Assembly (NCBI GenBank): GCA_003254885.1
Contig: QANT01001765.1
Span: forward strand, 1-28,720
DNA length: 28,720 nt
Direction of reading: 5' to 3'
Origin: Purshia tridentata
Lineage: Eukaryota > Streptophyta > Magnoliopsida > Rosales > Rosaceae
The position numbers and the translations under genes were made by a program. Below the pieces are notes generated by a model that saw nothing but the letters and a program-made list of their open reading frames with translations, made no database searches and was not told where the DNA came from. Shown here in pieces: positions 19,391-28,720 of the stretch (positions are counted from its first letter, which is position 1; every line of letters begins with the position of its first letter).

Positions 19391-21873
19391 CAACATTTGG
19401 TATTTGGACAATGGTTACAGTAACCACATGACCCGTTGTGAAAACTTACTGATAGACATTGATAGGAGTATCAAATGCAAAGTCAAAATGGGTACTGGAG
19501 ATCTTGTTGAGTCAACAGGGAAGGGCACATTAGTGGTTGAAACTCAAAATGGCACCAGGTACATTCCTGAAGTTATGGTTGTGCCTGGGCTTAATGAAAA
19601 CTTACTAAGTGTTGAACAAATGTTTGAACATGGGTATTGGTTAGTTTTTGGAGATTTAGTGGCCTGCATATATGGAGATAAAAGTATGCAGAATCCAATT
19701 GCCACTGTGCAAATGAATGGGAATCGATATTTCTTCTCATCTTTGAAAGCATCAATCCAATGTTAGCAAATAGTGCAGTAGTAGTGGATTCAACCTGGAA
19801 ATGGCATAAGAGGTTTGTCACTTGAATTTTGACAGCTTGAGGATGCTTCAGGACAAAGAGATGGTGTATGGACTGCCAAGACTTGTTGACAAGGACCATG
19901 TATATGAGGGGTGTGCCACTACAAAATCACATAGAGAGGCTTTTGACAAGGATAAAGTTAGGAGGGCAACTGATCCTCTTGAACTTGTGCATACTGATGT
20001 TTGTGGGCCAATGGTTGAAACACTAGGTGGCAACAGATACTTTCTCACATTTATAGATGATAAAGTAAGGATGTGTTGGGTCTATTTCTTGAAGTTTAAA
20101 TCTGATGTGTTCTTTGTGTTTAAAAAGTTCAAAGCAATGGTGGAACTGTAAAGTGGTTTCAAACTAAAGAAACTGAGGAGTGACAAAGGTGGAGAATACA
20201 CCTCTCTAGAGTTTGAAAGGTTTTGTAAAGATATAGGTATAGAGAAGCATTTAACAGTTGCTTACTCACCTCAGTAGAATGGAGTTGCTAAAAGAAAGAA
20301 TAGAACTGTTGTAGAAATGGCAAGAACCATGCTTCATGAGAAAAAGATGCCTTTCAAGTTCTGGGGAGAAGTAGTGAACTTTGCAGTCTATCTTCTAAAT
20401 AGATGCCCCACTAGTGCACTGGAAAATAAGACTCCATTTGAAGAGTTTAGTGGCAGGAAGCCTGGAGTAAAACACCTAAAAATCTTTGGTTCCATGTGTT
20501 ATGCTCACATTCCTTCTCAGCAAAGACAAAAACTAGATGAGACAGGTTTGAAAGGTGTTTTTGTTGGATATGGGACCAGAGAAAAGGGATATAGGGTGTA
20601 TGATTTGCAAAGCAATAGAGTGATAGTCTCTAGAAGTGTCATTTTCAATGAGAATGCATTATGGAACTGGGATACCAAGGAAACACGGTATGTGACTGTA
20701 CCTTGGGATGAAAAGCATGAAATAAATGCTACTAAAAGTGACTGTTAGCCTACAACTCCTGCAAATATATATCAATCCCCACATGATACTCGAAACACAT
20801 CTCCATATCCTCAAAACCCCATTGGTCTTGGTGAATTAAGCAGTCAAAGAGCAAGTTCACAAGCTGCTGAAATTGTGAATGAGTTAAATTTGTCTGACAC
20901 ATATGACTGCACTCCAAGAAAATGGAGGGATTTGCATGAGGTCTTTACTCAGTGTAGGCTTAGTGTCATTGAACCAGAAAGTTACATTAAAGCTGCAAAA
21001 GATCAAGCATGGCAGAAGGCCATGAATGATGAGATCTTGATGATAGAAAAGAACCAAACTTGGATACTAGTAAACAAACCTGTTGACAAACCTATTGTGG
21101 GGGTCAAGTGGATTTTCAAAAACAAGCTGAACCTAGATGGCACAATTCAGAAACATAAAGCAAGACTTGTTGCCAAGGGTTACACATAAAAGCCTGGGGT
21201 AGACTACAATGAGACTTTGCTCCAGTGGCCAAACTTGACACAATTAGAACTTTGATTGTATTAGCTGCACAAAGAGGATGGAAGCTGTACCAACTTGATG
21301 TCAAATAAGCTTTTTTGAATGGTGTTCTGGAATAAGAGGTATATGTAGATCACCAGATGGTTTTGTGGTGAGAAATGAGGAAGACAAAGTATATAGGTTA
21401 AGAAAAGCCTTATATGGGCTCAAACAAGCACCAAGGGCATGGTATGGGAACATAGACTCCTATCTGCAGCTGTGTGGGTTTGAGAAGAGCCCCAGTGAAG
21501 CAACTCTCTATGTGAAGACTAAAGAAGGTTAAGGAACACTAATTGTGTCCATATATGTTGATGATATTGTTTACACAGGTAGCAGTGAAGAAATGGTGAA
21601 TGAGTTCAAGTGTGACATGATGAGCAAGTACGAAATGACTGACCTTGGGCTACTTCATCATTTCCTGGGATTGCGACTTATCCAGCTTGAAAGGAGCATC
21701 TTCATTCGCCAAAAGAAGTATGCTCTCACTTTGCTTGAGAAATTTGGACTGAAAGACTACAAGTTTGTGGCAATTCCTCTTGCCATATTAGATAAACTAA
21801 GAAGAAATGATGAATGTAAGGCCGTTGATGAAGAGCTATACAGAAAGATAGTGGGAAGCTTGCTGTATCTACT
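19391..21873 (+). pseudogene. copia pol: protease, integrase, reverse transcriptase (broken)
   Basis: The protease site reads DNG at 19407-19415 where DSG is usual. The integrase zinc finger has WHKRF with a frameshift just after it (about 19815). Its first Cys of the CxxC pair is Tyr at 19903-19905. The catalytic core keeps HTDVCGP and FIDD, but the third acidic residue is Lys (AAA at 20290-20292). RT blocks are present: KWIFKNKLNLDGT, then KARLVAKGY and an intact YVDD at about 21554-21565. Stops include 20149, 20275, 20746 and 21187, plus three between 21300 and 21540. Frameshifts lie at about 19390, 19765, 19815, 21214 and 21350. The last stretch (21545-22276) runs from RT into proline-rich translation of unrelated DNA, so the 243-codon frame is a junction artefact. 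No activity is possible. Confidence 0.88.
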
Positions 21874-22190
21874 CCCTCCTCTGCACTCGCCCGTGCCAAT
21901 GCTTCACCAGGCCCCGCCTTCATCTCCCAACTCTCATTTCCCTCCTCTATTTCTCCCTCATCTTTTCCCGCCCCCCTCTGTCTTGAAACCCCCAAATCGC
22001 CTCAGTCTCCCAAAATCCAGACCCCAAAAAATCCCAGCCTCCTCTGCACTTGCCGGCACCGACGCTCCTCCAAGCCCTGCCCTCATCTCCCTCCTCTATT
22101 TCTCCCTCATCTCTTCCCACCCATTTCTACCCCGAAACCCCCAAATCCCCTTAGCCACCCAAAACCCAAACCCCAAAAAATCCAGCCGCC
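21874..22190. repeat. C-rich 163-bp imperfect tandem duplication
   Basis: CCTCCTCTGCAC starts at 21875 and again at 22038, a period of 163 bp. Both copies share CCTCCTCTATTTCTCCCTCAT, GAAACCCCCAAATC and CCCCAAAAAATCC blocks, with several substitutions and small indels. A further C-rich tail runs to about 22270. It is far more C-rich than its neighbours and begins exactly where the copia element breaks off. It could be captured gene leader DNA or the end of another element. Confidence 0.7.
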
Positions 22191-22279
22191 CTTCTCAGCC
22201 ACTCCCTCCACCCAAAAGATACCCTCCCAAAACCCAAATCCCTCACAAAAGCCAGCCCCCTCGAAACCCAATCTGAAAA

Positions 22280-22850
22280 GCATCTTAGATCTCTGCTCTC
22301 TCTTTCCATTTTTCTTTTCATCATATTCTCTCTTTACTATTATAGGTTAATTATTAAAAAGAAAAAAAAAAGTCAGATGCAACCTTACTTGACCCACCAA
22401 TCACCTGAAAAAGTCGGATAACACCCATTACCTAACCCACAATAGTCAGACCGATAATAGTTTTTATTTTTGGCCTGAGTCGAGTGGTCTGGGTCGGGTA
22501 ATTGGCCGATAATCACCCAATCCGACCAATTCCCAGCCTTAATTTTAATATTGGTGGCATGCTCGCTTCATCTACCGCCATGTGGCACATATTATATTGA
22601 CACATAGCACACGACCCAAATTTATGTCAAAATAGTGGGTGTGGTGTGGGCCGTCTAAGTTGTGGTTTTTTTTTTTTTGGTGTAAATGAGAATATTTTGA
22701 ATATTTTGCTAGTTTATTTTAAAAAATTAGAAAAAGAAAAAAGAAAAACAGGCGTTAGGTGTGAAAGCGTGTAGAAAGAGGGAGACGGGGCATACAGCAG
22801 CACTCTTATATATATATATTAAATGATTAATATTCTTAAAACCATACAAT
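22280..22850. other. intergenic DNA upstream of the magnesium transporter
   Basis: AT-rich sequence with GGTCTGGGTCGGGTAA (about 22487), a motif typical of degraded plant repeats, a T run at about 22667-22678 and a TATATATATAT run at 22808-22819. No gene is supported. Confidence 0.4.
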
Positions 22851-22879
22851 TTGTCTTCCCCGATCAGTTTGCACTGAAC

Positions 22880-23005
22880 CGCCGCTGGTTTCTCTCGCTC
22901 TATCGTCGCTCTCGCCGTCGGTCGCCGGGTTTTCGAACCGACCGAACCTGTCGAGGTCGGTTTACTGGTTCGGTTATCCGAACCGTGTGCACCGCTAGAA
23001 GGGAC
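22880..23005. repeat. GC-rich repeat with GGTTCGG hairpin
   Basis: CTGGTTCGGTTATCCGAACCG at about 22965-22985 contains GGTTCGG and CCGAACC, a 7-bp stem around TTAT. It follows GTTTTCGAACCGACCGAACC. This GGTTCGG-rich block is much more GC-rich than its flanks and is typical of small dispersed elements near plant genes. Borders are not resolved. Confidence 0.4.
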
Positions 23006-23164
23006 TCGGCAACATAATTTTTTGTTTTGAATGAAATATGAGTACTGGTTGCCTTGAATGAAGGGACACGGCTAGACCTGTTAATGGGTCGAATTTTGAT
23101 CAGAATTCGATTCGAACCCAATGTAATAGTAGATGGTTTTGGTGTTTCAATCCCCCCAAAAAAA

Positions 23165-23209
23165 ATGGTTAGAGAGAGCGACTGTGTGAAACAAGCGTGG
23201 GGAAGATGA
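23165..23209 (+). CDS. upstream ORF 1 before the magnesium transporter
   Basis: ATG at 23165 opens a 14-codon frame MVRESDCVKQAWGR ending in TGA at 23207-23209. It lies 174 bp before the main ATG. Its TGA overlaps the ATG of uORF 2 (ATGA), a termination-reinitiation arrangement. Whether it is transcribed depends on the unknown transcription start. It may be only chance. Confidence 0.3.
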   Translation: MVRESDCVKQAWGR

Positions 23210-23259
23210 GGCGGAGCCGAAGACGAAGAAGAAGAGTTTCGAAGCCAGTGGCCTTCTAA
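23206..23259 (+). CDS. upstream ORF 2, arginine-rich
   Basis: A 17-codon frame MRRSRRRRRRVSKPVAF ending in TAA lies 79 bp before the main ATG at 23339. Eight of the first ten residues are arginine, with AGA/CGA codons in an A/G-rich leader. A basic peptide could slow ribosomes, but the simple GA-rich composition could also produce it by chance. Confidence 0.35.
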   Translation: MRRSRRRRRRVSKPVAF

Positions 23260-23338
23260 GCCCCCACTCCTCCACAAAACAACACACAGAGACATAAACA
23301 GCGAAAGACAAACAGAGATCACACACAAACCCAACGAA

Positions 23339-25119
23339 ATGGGGAAGGGTCCCTTCTCATTCAAGCGGAGCAGCAGCCGCCGGCCCCCCAGAAAGTTTGC
23401 CGGGCCTCCGCTGTCTCCTTTTCCCTCTCCGCCTCAGCCGATCAGATCCGGCGGTGGCTCGCCGCCCCCCAATAGCAATAACAATAGTCTGATTATGGTC
23501 ACTGGTGTGAAGGGGAAGAAGAAGGCCGCCGGAGCCAGGCTCTGGATGCGATTCGACCGCTGGGGTGAATCGGAGCTTGTCGAGTGCGACAAGAACGCCA
23601 TCATTCGACGCGCTGCCATTCCCGCTCGCGACTTGCGGATTCTCGGCCCTGTCTTCTCCCATTCCTCCAGAATCCTTGGTACTCACATTTGCCTAATTTC
23701 TTCGGTTTTGCTATTTTCTGTTGTCTGAATTTGCTAATTTTGTTCAATATGTTAATCTGCGTTTTGAAGCTTTTTCAAGTTATGCTGCATTGGGTGTTTT
23801 ACTTTCTTAGCATATGCTTGCATTATTGTGCTTAGGAGATTGGAATTCTTGGTTGGAGAGCAACTTGTAAGAGAGACCTTTTAGGGGAATTATTATCAAA
23901 TTTTTACTTTAGTTGGGAATCACTTTTCAGATTTTGGGTCTTTAAAATTCACATCTAATCTCAACTGAAGTGGTCAGTTAAGCATTCTAACCATGCATTT
24001 GGAGTCGCGACTTAGGACCTTGAGATTCTTGAGCTACATGACAAAAATTTTAGCTCTCAAATCTCAATTGATGTTGTTTCAAATTTTGGTTTTTTTTATT
24101 GTTACAAACTTAGTTGTTTTGTAATTCATCGGTCTAGAATATTTTCTAGTTAATCTTATTGTTATAGAAGATTTTGTAGCATAATTGGTATATCATATGT
24201 GTTGTGTTTCTGAGTTCAAATTATAATAACTGGTTTTAGACGAGTTGAAACTTATATCAGTATCAAAATTTCTCTCCATTGTTCTCTTCTAAGTTCTTTT
24301 GTCTAGACTAGAGGTGGAAAATTGGTGGGTTAGGGCGCGTAATTAATGGGTTGGGTTGGTAGTTATCCATTTACCAAATTAAATTTTGAGCTCACTGATT
24401 TTCATGTATCTACCTTGACCCGTATAATATATTAATTGCCAATTCATCTGTCTCCATATAAAGCTCGTCCAGTCCACTCATTCCCCATCTAAATGACATC
24501 TTTCAGAGATATACAAGATATGAGTACAACTTTAGTACATGTTTTAATCAGACTTATCTTGAGACAGTCTTTTTTTCATAAGCTGCTAGTGTTTCAATTG
24601 TGAACTGTGTGAGTAATCGTAGTAGATCATGATGAAAAGTAGAAATACTTTTTCCTTCTTTCAATTGCAGCTAGGGAGAAGGCCATGGTGGTTAATCTGG
24701 AATTTATAAAGGCTATAGTTACAGCCGAAGAGGTTTTGTTGCTTGATCCTCTTCAGCAGGAGGTTCTTCCTTTTGCGGATCAGCTAAGACAACAGCTTCC
24801 TCCTAAAAGCCAATCTAGGATTGAAGAAGCAAGTCCAGTAGAAGAACAAGATAATGAAATGGATGCTTCAACAGGAAGGCAGTGGTTACCTGTTCCAGAG
24901 GCCGTTGAAGGTTTGCAGTGTGAGCTCCCATTTGAGTTTCAGGTTCTAGAGATTGCATTAGAAGTTGTGTGTACATTCTTGGATTCCAGTGTGGCAGACC
25001 TTGAGAGAGAAGCTTACCCTGTTTTGGATGAACTGGCCAGAAACGTTAGCACCAAGAATCTTGAACTTGTGAGGAGTTTGAAAAGCAATCTTACCCGTTT
25101 GCTTGCACGTGTACAGAAG
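23339..25119 (+). CDS. MRS2-4: MRS2/CorA-type magnesium transporter, N-terminal part (partial)
   Basis: Exon 1 spans 23339-23678 (113 codons plus one base). Exon 2 spans 24671-25119 and completes Ala114 through Lys263. Borders are CTTG|GTACTC, AATTGCAG|CTAGGG and CAGAAG|GTATGC. The start [10 protein letters not shown] begins the only long frame and matches the family N-terminus. After a proline/glycine/serine-rich region (about 20-65) comes the conserved MRS2 domain: [10 protein letters not shown] (67-76), [29 protein letters not shown] (94-110), [20 protein letters not shown] (114-133), VLLLDPL, then [35 protein letters not shown]2 proteins are pentameric Mg2+ channels with a large soluble N-terminal domain, two C-terminal membrane helices and a GMN motif. 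Those later parts are not in the window because intron 2 runs past its end. The N-terminal MGKGP and SSS/PPP regions match the MRS2-4 (MGT6) type as I recall it, which has been placed at the plasma or ER membrane and matters in low Mg2+. Paralogue choice is likely but not proven. Confidence 0.9.
23679..24670 (+). other. intron 1 of the magnesium transporter
   Basis: A 992-bp phase-1 intron with GTACTC donor and TTTCAATTGCAG acceptor. At about 24307-24440 a stretch GGGTTAGGGCGCG, GGGTTGGGTTGG, GACCCGTATAAT looks like a degraded small element of the type common in plant introns. No ORF is supported. Confidence 0.7.
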
Positions 25120-26802
25120 GTATGCTTGCTGAATCTTATTTCACGAGGGATCACTTTTGGTCATTGTTATCTTTATTATATTGTCCGGATGATCTATGTT
25201 TGGTATACCATATATTTTTTTTCTTTCTTTTTTTAAATAACCATATGTCTAGTTTTATCCTTTCTGGCATCAATAACCTAACACAACTTGTACTGAAGAT
25301 GTTTGTCAAGTCATGTTCCTTGTGGTATTTTGTTTTGGAAAATGGAAAAAGCTTCTTGGAGCAATGATGCTGGACCAATAAGGAAGGATAACTGAAGGGA
25401 GCAGAACAAGATAGAGTCTACTTTCAATTCATATTTCATAATCAAGTGTACTTTGTTCTATCTGTATATTAGGCAGGCCAAACCCAATCAGGAAATAAAA
25501 TTAAGCAAACCCTAATAGTTAAAGAATCCGAACTAAAATCAAGCAAGCTCTACATAAAATAAAATCTCAAAATTAATAAAATGAAAATCTCAAAATTAAC
25601 ATGGAACGGTAAATGCCAAAGTGACATAAATAAACTATAATGAAGCATCTCCATACTATCTGCACAGAGCATGTTTCATGAATTTCGAGTTAACAGCCTA
25701 GATACATCAATGTGTCAAAGTTAGTAGTACTCTCATAAAATGCATTCAATTCACTAACCAAAGTGCATTTTCATTCATTTCAGCATAGCTTTCTGCCTTC
25801 TTAGTCACATCGGGTTGGTTGTTCTGGTCATATATGTTATGTTTTTTGGCACCCTGAATGAATTCATTTTAGGTGAGAGCCATTGTCATGGCATCTGGTT
25901 TCATTAAGTTACCTTGGTCTTTGTTTGGAGGAGTAGGCATCAACCTAGTTAGTCGTTCTGAGTGAAGCTGAGGAGGTTCTTGGACTAGTTAGTTTTATTT
26001 TTTTTTTAAAAAAAATTTGGGTACAATGGGGGTCGAAGCCCAAAACTAAAACAACTAACAACAAGTCTGGGCTTGGCCCAGTCTTCCTCTTAGAGAATTC
26101 AAAGACCAGTAGGAGGGTCCAATAAGACATGACATTATCCATGTTAGGCAAGCAAGTCTGCAGAAAATTCCTCTCCCTGTACACATGATCTAACCTGCAG
26201 CTTTACTTGTCAGTCAGCAACCTCTTGCATTCTTCAACCAAACCAAGAAAAGGGTGGTTGTAGAGGTCTTTGTTTAGTTTGATACTTAGTAAAAAACAAA
26301 TGCAATTTTTCTCTTTATAGCCTTTCCCACATTCAAGCCATTTGAAGAGTGGCAAAGGCTTCTGGCTTCTATATCTCAATCTATAAATCAGACCTTAGAT
26401 TAAGTTTATTGTAGCCTGTAATATATCTCTGCTTAGGAAACTGAAATTAAGATGTTAAAGATGTGAGAGGTCCATTTTCTAAATGTTCCTGTGGATGAGT
26501 AACATGCGTTTGAATAAGTCTTGAAAGATGGCTCATGTTCTGCTGAATAATTAGATAAGCTTCTGATGAGATGTATAGTTAGCATGCATTCTGCCTAGTT
26601 TTGTTTAGACTTGATCTAGTACTAGTATTGGATTCTTTTTTGGCCAATAAAACTGAGTGTAGATGAAATGAATGACATCTGAACTTGAGGTTTACTATTG
26701 ATAGGAGGCTGGGCTTCTCTTGAACTTGTTTCTACATGACGGGGTGGTAATCAACATCCTCACAAAATTTTTTCATTTCTTTAAAATTAAAATAAAATTG
26801 AT
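25120..26802 (+). other. intron 2 of the magnesium transporter, first part
   Basis: The intron opens GTATGC at 25120. The next coding block expected from the family (the region after RVQK) was not found anywhere before 28720, so the intron exceeds 3.6 kb. At about 26010-26180 there is an A/T-run followed by GGGTACAATGGGGGTCGAAG and GGGCTTGGCCCAG, which looks like an old dispersed repeat. Short open frames here are not genes. Confidence 0.6.
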
Positions 26803-27053
26803 TGTTGACGCTGTTGCTAGTGAAAAGGCTGGGACTAAGTTCAAATGAAGGATATGTCAACGGATTTACTGCTATCCAACTCTTGTGTAATTTCAAATGT
26901 ACACGTTTGTATTTCAAATGTATAGGAGTTAGCTCAGGTTGTTAACTTAGTTTCCTCTTTTCAAGGACCTTTCTAGTTGCACAGACTTGTATAAATTCTT
27001 CATGTTGGATCAATGTCAAATATAGCTTTTCTGCAGATCACTATATTTTCACA
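26803..27053 (+). repeat. putative 5' LTR of the second copia element
   Basis: The right border (TTTTCACA at 27046-27053) is fixed by the adjacent primer-binding site. The left border is a guess from TGTTGACG at 26803, giving 251 bp. There is no second LTR to compare. Confidence 0.4.
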
Positions 27054-27065
27054 TGGTATCAGAGC
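27054..27065 (+). other. primer-binding site of the second copia element
   Basis: TGGTATCAGAGC, complementary to the 3' end of initiator Met-tRNA, lies directly after the LTR end and 46 bp before the gag ATG. Confidence 0.9.
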
Positions 27066-27110
27066 ATACCTAAAATTTGTTTTTTTTCCATCATTCTAAG
27101 AAATCTTCTC

Positions 27111-28307
27111 ATGGCCGAACAAACCAATCCACCCAATGGTCCTCTTCGAACCACTGACCAAACACTCATCACCATAAATTTCACGGCCCAAGCACCACTC
27201 AAGCTCAATAGCTCCAATTACTTCTCATGGAAATTACAATTCCAGACGTTATTCATTGGGTATGATCTCCCAGGCTTTGTTGATGGAACAAAACCTTGTC
27301 CATCAGCCACCATCACCAGAGGAGACGCCACTAATCCCAACCCAGCGCATCAAGCTTGGATTCGTCAGGATCAACTCATACTCAATGCCTTCATTGGGTC
27401 TCTGTCCCCAACAATCATTCCTTTCATTGCCCAAGCCAAGACAGCCAGGGAAGCATGGACTATCCTGGCCACCACCTACGCAAATCCGTCTGGAGGAAGG
27501 ATCAAACAAGTGAAGGCTCACTTCAAGTCACTCACCAAAGGTAACCTTGGAATCACTGACTTCCTACAGTCCGTCAAAGCTCGTGCTGATGAGCTTGCTG
27601 CACTCGGCGCACCGGTAGACACAGAGGATCTCACCAAGAAGATACTGGAGGAACTCAGTGATGACTACAAAGAGCTTGCCAGAGCTGTCCAAGCCAGAGA
27701 CACTCCAATCAACTTTGAGGAACTTCATGAAAAGCTCCTCAGCTTTGAGGCGTCACTCACTGCAACCACCAAACATATACTGCAGTTTTCTCCCACAGCC
27801 CACCCTACAGTTCGCAACAACAGGAACCAAAATAATTCCAACCCTTTGCGCCAAAACCAGAACAGCAATGCCTCCTTCCACCGATCCCAGACCGCCAATC
27901 ACTGCCAAACTCCAAATCAGTTTCAGAGTTCTGACAACTCTCGTCCACCACCCAAGCCCTATCTTGGCTATTGTCAGATATGTGGTGTCCAAGGTCACAC
28001 GGCAAAAAGATGTCCTTCCTATAGGCTCACCCCTCTTGGATCCAACCGTCAGCAGTCTGGCCCAAGTTCTACTCCTTGGCAACCACGGGCCAATTATGCC
28101 GCAGCCACACCTTCAAATGAGGCCTCATGGCTCCTCAATAGTGGTGCTTCGCACCACATCACAGCTGACCTTGAGAATCTCTCCCTCCACTCACCATACA
28201 GTGGAACTGATGATGTGATGATTGGTGATGATGTGAGGCCTCATTGGCAGCTCGATGATTCCTGCTATACTTGGATATTGGAGTGGGTCCGTGATTCATT
28301 TTGTTAG
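27111..28307 (+). CDS. copia gag with start of protease, uninterrupted but truncated
   Basis: A 398-codon frame from ATG 27111 (MAEQTNPPNGPL) has no stop or shift. Residues about 20-230 form the UBN2-type gag core: LNSSNYFSWKLQFQTLF, then AHQAWIRQDQLILNAFIGSL, AREAWTILATTYA, GRIKQVKAHFKSLTKG and LSFEASL. A Gln/Asn/Ser-rich linker follows. The zinc knuckle CQICGVQGHTAKRC is at residues 288-301 (27972-28013). The protease begins WLLNSGASHH, in which Asn343 (AAT at 28137) replaces the catalytic Asp, a G-to-A change. VMIGDD at about 370 is followed by sequence that no longer matches the family, so the last 28 or so residues are read from other DNA or a shifted frame. It would encode a capsid protein without a working protease. 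Confidence 0.85.
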   Translation: MAEQTNPPNGPLRTTDQTLITINFTAQAPLKLNSSNYFSWKLQFQTLFIGYDLPGFVDGTKPCPSATITRGDATNPNPAHQAWIRQDQLILNAFIGSLSPTIIPFIAQAKTAREAWTILATTYANPSGGRIKQVKAHFKSLTKGNLGITDFLQSVKARADELAALGAPVDTEDLTKKILEELSDDYKELARAVQARDTPINFEELHEKLLSFEASLTATTKHILQFSPTAHPTVRNNRNQNNSNPLRQNQNSNASFHRSQTANHCQTPNQFQSSDNSRPPPKPYLGYCQICGVQGHTAKRCPSYRLTPLGSNRQQSGPSSTPWQPRANYAAATPSNEASWLLNSGASHHITADLENLSLHSPYSGTDDVMIGDDVRPHWQLDDSCYTWILEWVRDSFC

Positions 28308-28463
28308 TTTCTAGGGTTGGGATGTCTCAAGATTATGATGCAGGGATTATGAGCAAAAGATCCTCTCTTTCTCTCTCTCTTCTCTTCTTCCACTAGGAGG
28401 TCTTCCCGGAAAGCTCTTTTTGTTCTTGTTTGGATTGAGTAATATGAACTTTTTGTAAATGGT

Positions 28464-28542
<79 letters not shown>

Positions 28543-28720
28543 NGTAATTTGTGCAGAATTCTATACTAAAATATGCACTTGAAATAGAGAAACTGGTACT
28601 CTTTACAATTTGACAATATGCTTGGAACAGTTCCTGTAAATGGTTTTGATATTTACATGTCTCATCTATATGCCACTTTTTATTATTTATTACTATATTT
28701 ATTTTTTGAGTGTGAAGCAT
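28308..28720. other. non-coding DNA with 76-base poly-T and an N
   Basis: After the copia remnant comes a CT-rich stretch (CTCTCTTTCTCTCTCTCTTC at about 28364) and then a T run at 28467-28542 ended by N at 28543. A homopolymer this long beside an ambiguous base marks an assembly-uncertain point, so continuity across it should be treated with care. The rest is AT-rich. By position it would still be intron 2 of the magnesium transporter. Confidence 0.7.

Larger units (their letters stand above)
17911..21873 (+). mobile_element. degenerate Ty1/copia retrotransposon, 3'-truncated
   Basis: The order is 5' LTR (17911-18239), primer-binding site (18240-18251), gag, protease, integrase and reverse transcriptase, that is PR-INT-RT, the copia order. 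The reading frame is broken by about fourteen stop codons and about five frameshifts. The element ends in the motif IVGSLLYL, just before RNase H, and C-rich unrelated DNA starts at about 21874. There is no RNase H, polypurine tract or 3' LTR, so neither target duplication nor LTR age can be measured. It is a dead copy, related by motif content to the TNT1/Tork-type lineage. Confidence 0.9.
26803..28240 (+). mobile_element. 5' part of a second Ty1/copia element, in intron 2
   Basis: A putative 5' LTR (26803-27053), a primer-binding site TGGTATCAGAGC (27054-27065) and a long gag frame (from 27111) are followed by only the start of the protease. Homology fades at about 28230-28260, so integrase, RT and the 3' LTR are absent from the window. 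The element lies in the same orientation as the host gene. WLLNSGASHHIT is of the Ale/RE1-type pattern. Truncation or a further insertion after 28240 both fit. Confidence 0.8.

Noticed and set aside
21545..22276. 243-codon frame looking like an RT fused to a proline-rich protein
   Set aside because: The first third is broken copia RT and the rest is unrelated C-rich DNA; the open frame across the join is accidental.
22900..23364. 154-codon minus-strand frame over the transporter leader
   Set aside because: It is antisense to the transporter 5' region, with no splice partners or recognisable domain.
23357..23686. 109-codon minus-strand frame opposite transporter exon 1
   Set aside because: It is a shadow of the GC-rich coding exon on the plus strand.
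26010..26180. Possible tRNA-derived B box (GGGGTCGAAGCCC)
   Set aside because: No A box at the right distance on either strand; treated as an undefined old repeat.
27658..28218. 186-codon plus-strand frame overlapping the second gag
   Set aside because: It is an alternative-frame shadow of the long gag frame, which carries the zinc knuckle and UBN2 core.

Overview
The window is nuclear DNA of a flowering plant, most likely a woody eudicot. It has GT-AG spliced genes of clear plant type (a chloroplast-lumen PsbP-domain protein and an MRS2 magnesium transporter), AT-rich intergenic DNA, decayed Ty1/copia elements primed by initiator Met-tRNA, a solo LTR, a fold-back MITE and a tRNA-derived SINE. 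A rosid, perhaps Rosales, would fit, but nothing seen settles the species.

Layout. 1-2250: AT-rich repeats and no gene. 2252-2750 (minus): a complete three-exon gene for a 96-residue single-pass membrane protein, with telo-box motifs just upstream. 2810-4975: intergenic DNA. 4976 to about 7210 (minus): an eight-exon PsbP-domain protein, probably PPD2-like, with a twin-arginine lumen signal; its first exon and start codon are uncertain. 7438-9248: two tandem duplications of about 230 bp and a 31-bp hairpin-forming minisatellite. 9350-12625 (plus): a leader-like segment and three short coding-like pieces that may be remains of one gene, interrupted by a 772-bp solo LTR with a perfect 5-bp target duplication. 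12815-13266: TATAGGG-like repeats and a SINE. 13300-17905: non-coding repeat debris with a 387-bp fold-back MITE. 17911-21873: a 5'-intact, 3'-truncated copia element full of stop codons. 21874-22270: C-rich duplicated DNA joined to its broken end. 23339-25119 and beyond (plus): the first two coding exons of an MRS2-4/MGT6-type Mg2+ transporter. Its second intron holds another truncated copia element and runs past the window end.

The two well-recognised genes are ordinary housekeeping genes of photosynthesis and magnesium homeostasis. They do not form an operon-like unit. I found no convincing new defence, CRISPR-like or biosynthetic system. The most interesting material is the unidentified relic gene with the solo LTR in its leader, two overlapping upstream ORFs before the Mg2+ transporter, the mutation spectrum of the copia element, and the uncertain first exon of the PsbP-domain gene.
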